This document shows positions 59,742 through 64,000 of a stretch of DNA of 64,000 bases, piece by piece (position 1 is the first letter of the stretch; each line of letters begins with the position of its first letter). This stretch comes from Cubamyces lactineus. Its lineage: Eukaryota > Basidiomycota > Agaricomycetes > Polyporales > Polyporaceae. The notes beneath the pieces were generated by a model. That model was given only the letters and a program-made list of their open reading frames with translations. It did not search any database and was not told the DNA's origin. The translations under genes were made by a program, and so were the position numbers. The stretch is from positions 868,001-932,000 of the forward strand of contig JACDTU010000004.1 in NCBI GenBank assembly GCA_022376465.1, in the 5' to 3' direction.

Positions 59742-62700
59742 ATGGCTTCTGCGGACGCTCCTTGTTACACACTGGTCTATGAGGACAGCTCGGAGGCACC
59801 CACGACGCAGGAGCTGCGTACGGCACTGCAGAAGGGCTCGGACGAGGTCAAGCTTGACACGTTGCGCAAAATCATCGTCTCCACGATTAATGGGAACCCT
59901 CAGGTATGCTTGACCGGGTATACGTGCGCAAGACCGGAAGGCTGATAGTGTGCGCGGCCGCGCAACAAAGCCCGCACTGTTGATGCCCATCATCCAATAT
60001 GTTATGCCGTCCCGGAATAAGCAGCTCAAGAAGCTGCTGCACTTCTACTGGGAGGTCTGCCCGAAGTATGACGACAATGGGAAGTTGAAACAGGAGATGA
60101 TTCTTGTTGTGTGAGTAACTTAGATTGCATATTACCTGAGGTAGACGAATGCTGACCTCCATCGAAGCAACGCCATCCGTAATGATCTCGTTCGTAGTGC
60201 TTCTCACCGAATCGTGGCTTTTGACTAATGCTCTGGGAAATATAGCAACACCCGAACGAATACATCCGTGGCGCAACACTCCGTTTCTTGCAGAAGATCT
60301 CGAAGGAGGCAGAACTGCTCGAACCCCTCATCCCCACATGCCGCGCATGCCTCGAGCATCGGCACTCGTATGTGCGCAAGAATGCAGTATTCGCGGTGTA
60401 CTCGATCTACCGCGAATTCGAGCACCTCATTCCCGACGCGCCAGAACTCATCCAAACGTTCCTCGCGGCGGAGTCCGACGCGACCTGCAAGCGGAACGCG
60501 TTCGTCTTCCTGTCACACTGCGCAATGCCAAAGGCGGTGGAGTACATCATGCAGGTGTTTGACCAGATTCCGAGCATGGATGAACTACTTCAGATGAGCA
60601 TCATCGAGGTCATTCGACTGGATTGCAAGCAAGAAACCACGCACAAGGTACGCATGTCCCTTTTACACTCTGTCATACCGAGCTCATGACTTTGTCGGCA
60701 GTCACGATACATTCTCCTTATCTCCGAACTCCTCAACGCGTCCTCCCATGCGGTTAAGTATGAGGCCGCCGCTACTCTCACTTCCCTCACTCAGAACCCG
60801 GCCGCTGTCAAGGGTCCGTTGCGTTCAGGTTGATAAGTGGATGTAGACTGATACGCTCGCATTCTAGCCGCCGCCTCCTGCTACATCAACTTGATTCAGA
60901 AGGAGTCGGATAACAATGCGAAGCTCATTGTCTTGGATAGGCTGGATGCCCTTCGGTCAAAGCATGGTCACGTCCTTGATCCGCTCATTATGGACATTCT
61001 ACAAATCTTGTCGAGGTAGGCACGATGACTGTTCCGAGTAGCTTGATCGCTCACATGCGGTATAGCGCTGATCTTGAGGTCCGGCGGAAAGCTCTCAGCA
61101 TTGTGCTCAGCCTTGTTTCGAGCCGCAATGTTGAGGAGGTCGTCTTGTTCCTCAAGAAGCAGCTGCAGAAAACACAGGATCAGGAGTTCGAGAAGGTCTG
61201 TACATCATTATATGCGTGAACGATCCGTCCCCTGACCAGTGTACAGGCCCCAGAGTACAGGCAACTTCTCATCCAGTCCATCCATGTTTGCGCAGTCCGA
61301 TTCTCGGAGGTTGCGGCGAGCGTTGTACACGCGTTGATGGACTTCCTTGGCGACTCGAACAACCCATCTGCCTTGGACGTCGTCGCTTTTGTTCGCGAGG
61401 TGGTGGAGAAGTTCCCTCAGCTCCGCCGCACCATTTGCGAGAAGCTTGTTCAGACCTTGCCGGAGATCAAATCTGGCAAGGTCTACCGTGGAGTACTCTG
61501 GATTCTCGGCGAATATGCGGAGGATGTTCAGGAAATCCAGGAGGTCTTCCGTCAGCTTCGCAAGGTGTTGGGCGAGATCCCAATCTTGGCTAGCGAGCAA
61601 CGTCTGCTCGAGGAGGCTACTGCCGAGGATGGCGAGGATAAGGCCGATCAAGTCAAGACCGAATCCTCGAAGCCGAAGGTTCTCGCGGACGGCACGTACG
61701 CGACGGAGACCGCGTTTACGAGCGTTTCAGCTGCACGACTGGAGGCTGTCAAGGCTGCCTCCAAGCCTCCTTTGAGGGGTGCGTAGAATCACAGCTGACA
61801 TTGTCTCTTGACTAAAGTGTCACTATCGACAGCACTCATTCTTGGCGGCGACTTCTACACCGGCTCGGTGCTTGCCTCTGCTCTGACCAAGCTTGTCCTC
61901 CGCTACACCGAGCTCTCCAAGGAGCAGCGCAAGTGCAATGCTCTCAAGGCCGAGGTAAGTAGGCATAGTTCCGAATAGCAGGGGCTATCGTTCTGACCTT
62001 TCCTTTCAGGCAATGCTTATCATGGCGTCGGTCATCCGTGTCGGTCAATCGAAGTTCGTCACTGTACCAATCGACGAGGACTCCAGCGAGCGCATCATGA
62101 ACTGCATCCAGACTCTAAGCGAGCTTGAGACCCAACCTGCTGTCCACGAGATCTTCCTCAAGAACACTAAGGCGGCTTACTCGAAGATGGTCGCCGCGCA
62201 GGAGGTGCGTTCCGGGTTCAACCACCTTGATTGGAACGCGTGTTGACATTCGGTGATCTACTGTAGAAGAAAGCAGCGGAGAAGCAGGAGTCCGAGAAGG
62301 CCAAGGCTGCCATTGTTCAGGTGGACGACCTGTTGACCTTCCGTCAGTTCTCGAAGAAGGCTGCGGATGATGTGATTGACGTGAGTGTCTGTGTTCCGGT
62401 TGCCTCGAGATGCATTGACATACTTGCGACAGGATTCGGAGGACGTCAACCGCGCCACCGGCGCCGGAGAAGTCACGGAGGACTTCCTCTCCAACCTCAG
62501 CAGAATCTCACAGCTCACCGGCTTCTCCGATCCCATCTATGCTGAAGCTTATGTCAAGGTCCACGGTTTCGATATCCTTCTCGGTAGGTTTTCAGCGCAA
62601 TCTCAGATGTGACAGAAACACTGATGTTTCACTATCCAGACGTCCTTCTCGTCAACCAGACCGCCGATACCCTCCAGAATCTTTGTCTCGACTTTGCTAC

Positions 62701-63483
62701 CTTGGGCGACCTCAAGCTTGTTGAGCGGCCATCTGTATATACCATTGCGCCTCACAGCTTCCAGAGCATCAAGGCAACCATCAAGGTGTCGTCGACAGAG
62801 ACCGGTGTCATCTTTGGCAGCATTCTCTGGGAAGGACCTGGTCTTGCAGAACAATGCGTGATCTTGAACGACATTCACATTGACATCATGGACTACATCA
62901 AGCCTGCATACTGCACAGAACAACAGGTATGACTGCAGTCTGTCTCGTGCTACGCCACCATGCTCACCCTTCGTCGCCGCAGTTCCGTAGCATGTGGACC
63001 GAGTTCGAGTGGGAGAACCGCGTCAATGTGACCACGACCATCCCGTCAGTAGTTTCTCTTAAACTCTTCCTTCGACAATCTGCTCACATCCTTTCAGTGA
63101 CCCGAGGGAATACCTGCAACACGTCATGAAGGCGACGAACATGTCTTGTCTCACGCCTGAGGGTGCGATCTCAGGAGATTGCGACTTCTTGTCTGCCAAC
63201 ATGTACGCGAGGAGTCTGTTTGGTGAGTGTATCCGGGCGTCCGTTTTCGAAACCTCCACTCACGATGATCCAGGTGAGGATGCGTTGGCGAACTTGAGTG
63301 TGGAGCGGACGGAGGAGGGTACTATCACCGGGCATGTACGGATACGGAGCAAAACTCAGGGCATTGCGCTGTCCTTGGGTGACAGGATCACCATGGGTGA
63401 GTAAAAGTGTGCTTTGTATCTGCCGGTGGCATATGCTGACTATCGGCCGTGCAGCGCAAAAGGATAACAAGCCGCCTGTGTAG
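59742..63483 (+). CDS. SEC26: Coatomer (COPI) beta subunit
   Basis: About fifteen exons give a protein near 950-1,000 aa. N-terminal HEAT/adaptin repeats: [97 protein letters not shown]. The middle has [20 protein letters not shown] and an acidic linker. The C-terminal appendage reads [20 protein letters not shown], then [52 protein letters not shown], ending AQKDNKPPV. Order and length match Sec26/beta-COP, part of the coat that returns cargo from Golgi to ER. One exon (encoding about NAIRNDL, near 60170) is only about 22 nt. The intergenic gap to the permease is about 240 bp. Confidence 0.95.
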
Positions 63484-63724
63484 AGATTGTGTTGTAGTGA
63501 GCGCTAATTATTACATCTGGATCGGTTTGACTCGCGTGATTGGGAAATGATCTGAGATGCGCCACGCGAGAGCACACTTCGATTGCAAAAATAGCACAGG
63601 CACTCCCCCGCAGGATCCACCGGAGCACACTGTCTGCCATTCCGAGTCCATCAGCCCTCAAGAGATTATTTATTCGCGAGCTGAGCGCCATGACCTGCCC
63701 CGTTCCTCTTTCCTCCCTCCCCTC

Positions 63725-64000
63725 ATGTCTGCTCACGCTTCAGACCTCTCGTACGACAAGGAGAAGGGCACCATCGTCGACGAGGCCGCCATCCCCGTCG
63801 ATGCAGCTCCCGAGGATGCCATCGTCCGCCGCTTTGGCCGCTTCGGTCCGTTTCTGGCCAAGCTCTTCGCCAGCGGTGTCGAGGCGAGAGGTGTAGAACG
63901 CGTACCAGAGGACCAGCGTGAAACGAAGAATATGTGGAACAAGTGAGCTGGAAGCAATTTGCGAAATGAAGCGCCTGTTGACGTTCGCTGGGGCAGCCTG
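63725..64000 (+). CDS. NCS1 purine-cytosine permease-like transporter, 5' end only
   Basis: The first exon (63725-63942) encodes 72 codons and ends in phase 2 at a gtgagc donor; the rest lies beyond the right edge. The N-terminus reads MSAHASDLSYDKEKGTIVDE, then RRFGRFGPFLAKLFASGVEA and RGVERVPEDQRETKNMWN, text typical of fungal Fcy2-like NCS1 permeases just before their first membrane helix. Such proteins import cytosine, purines or related bases with protons. Substrate cannot be told from this part. The ATG was chosen because upstream in-frame sequence looks like 5' UTR. Confidence 0.7.

Overview
The window is nuclear DNA of a filamentous basidiomycete, most likely an Agaricomycete. Nearly every gene is split by 50-60 nt introns with CTRAC-type branch sites. 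The proteins are fungal housekeeping orthologues plus Het-C and a TAF2 that carries bromodomains. Genes were rebuilt by joining reading frames across introns and matching the joins to remembered family motifs; no alignment or transcript data were available.

Layout. 0.6-2.1 kb: a 73-aa dsRNA-binding protein, a 394-bp MITE with perfect terminal repeats and target-site duplication, and a 47-aa membrane peptide. 2.4-8.3 kb: SAD1/USP39, METTL17/RSM22 and mitochondrial uL1m. 9.6-22.8 kb: mitochondrial mL40, COP9 signalosome subunit 2, the FAB1 lipid kinase and LTV1. 22.8-35.5 kb: TAF2 with three bromodomains, Het-C, MED11 and tubulin cofactor A. 35.5-51 kb is gene-poor: two paralogous bHLH factors flank an uncharacterised multi-pass membrane protein, and about 12 kb shows no credible gene. 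51-64 kb: a mannose-6-phosphate-receptor/Atg27-like protein, complex I 49-kDa subunit, NIF3, a glutaredoxin and a cysteine-less copy of it, a CstF64-like protein without an RRM, COPI beta, and the start of an NCS1 permease cut by the right edge.

The genes do not form a cluster with one function. Recurring themes are mitochondrial translation and respiration (METTL17, uL1m, mL40, 49-kDa subunit), RNA polymerase II and RNA processing (TAF2, MED11, SAD1, CstF64-like), and membrane traffic (FAB1, COPI beta, MRH protein). Five divergent pairs probably share promoters. Most unusual at the DNA level: a recently inserted MITE, a 2-nt exon needed to keep the complex I gene in frame, and four introns that appear to use GC-AG splice sites.
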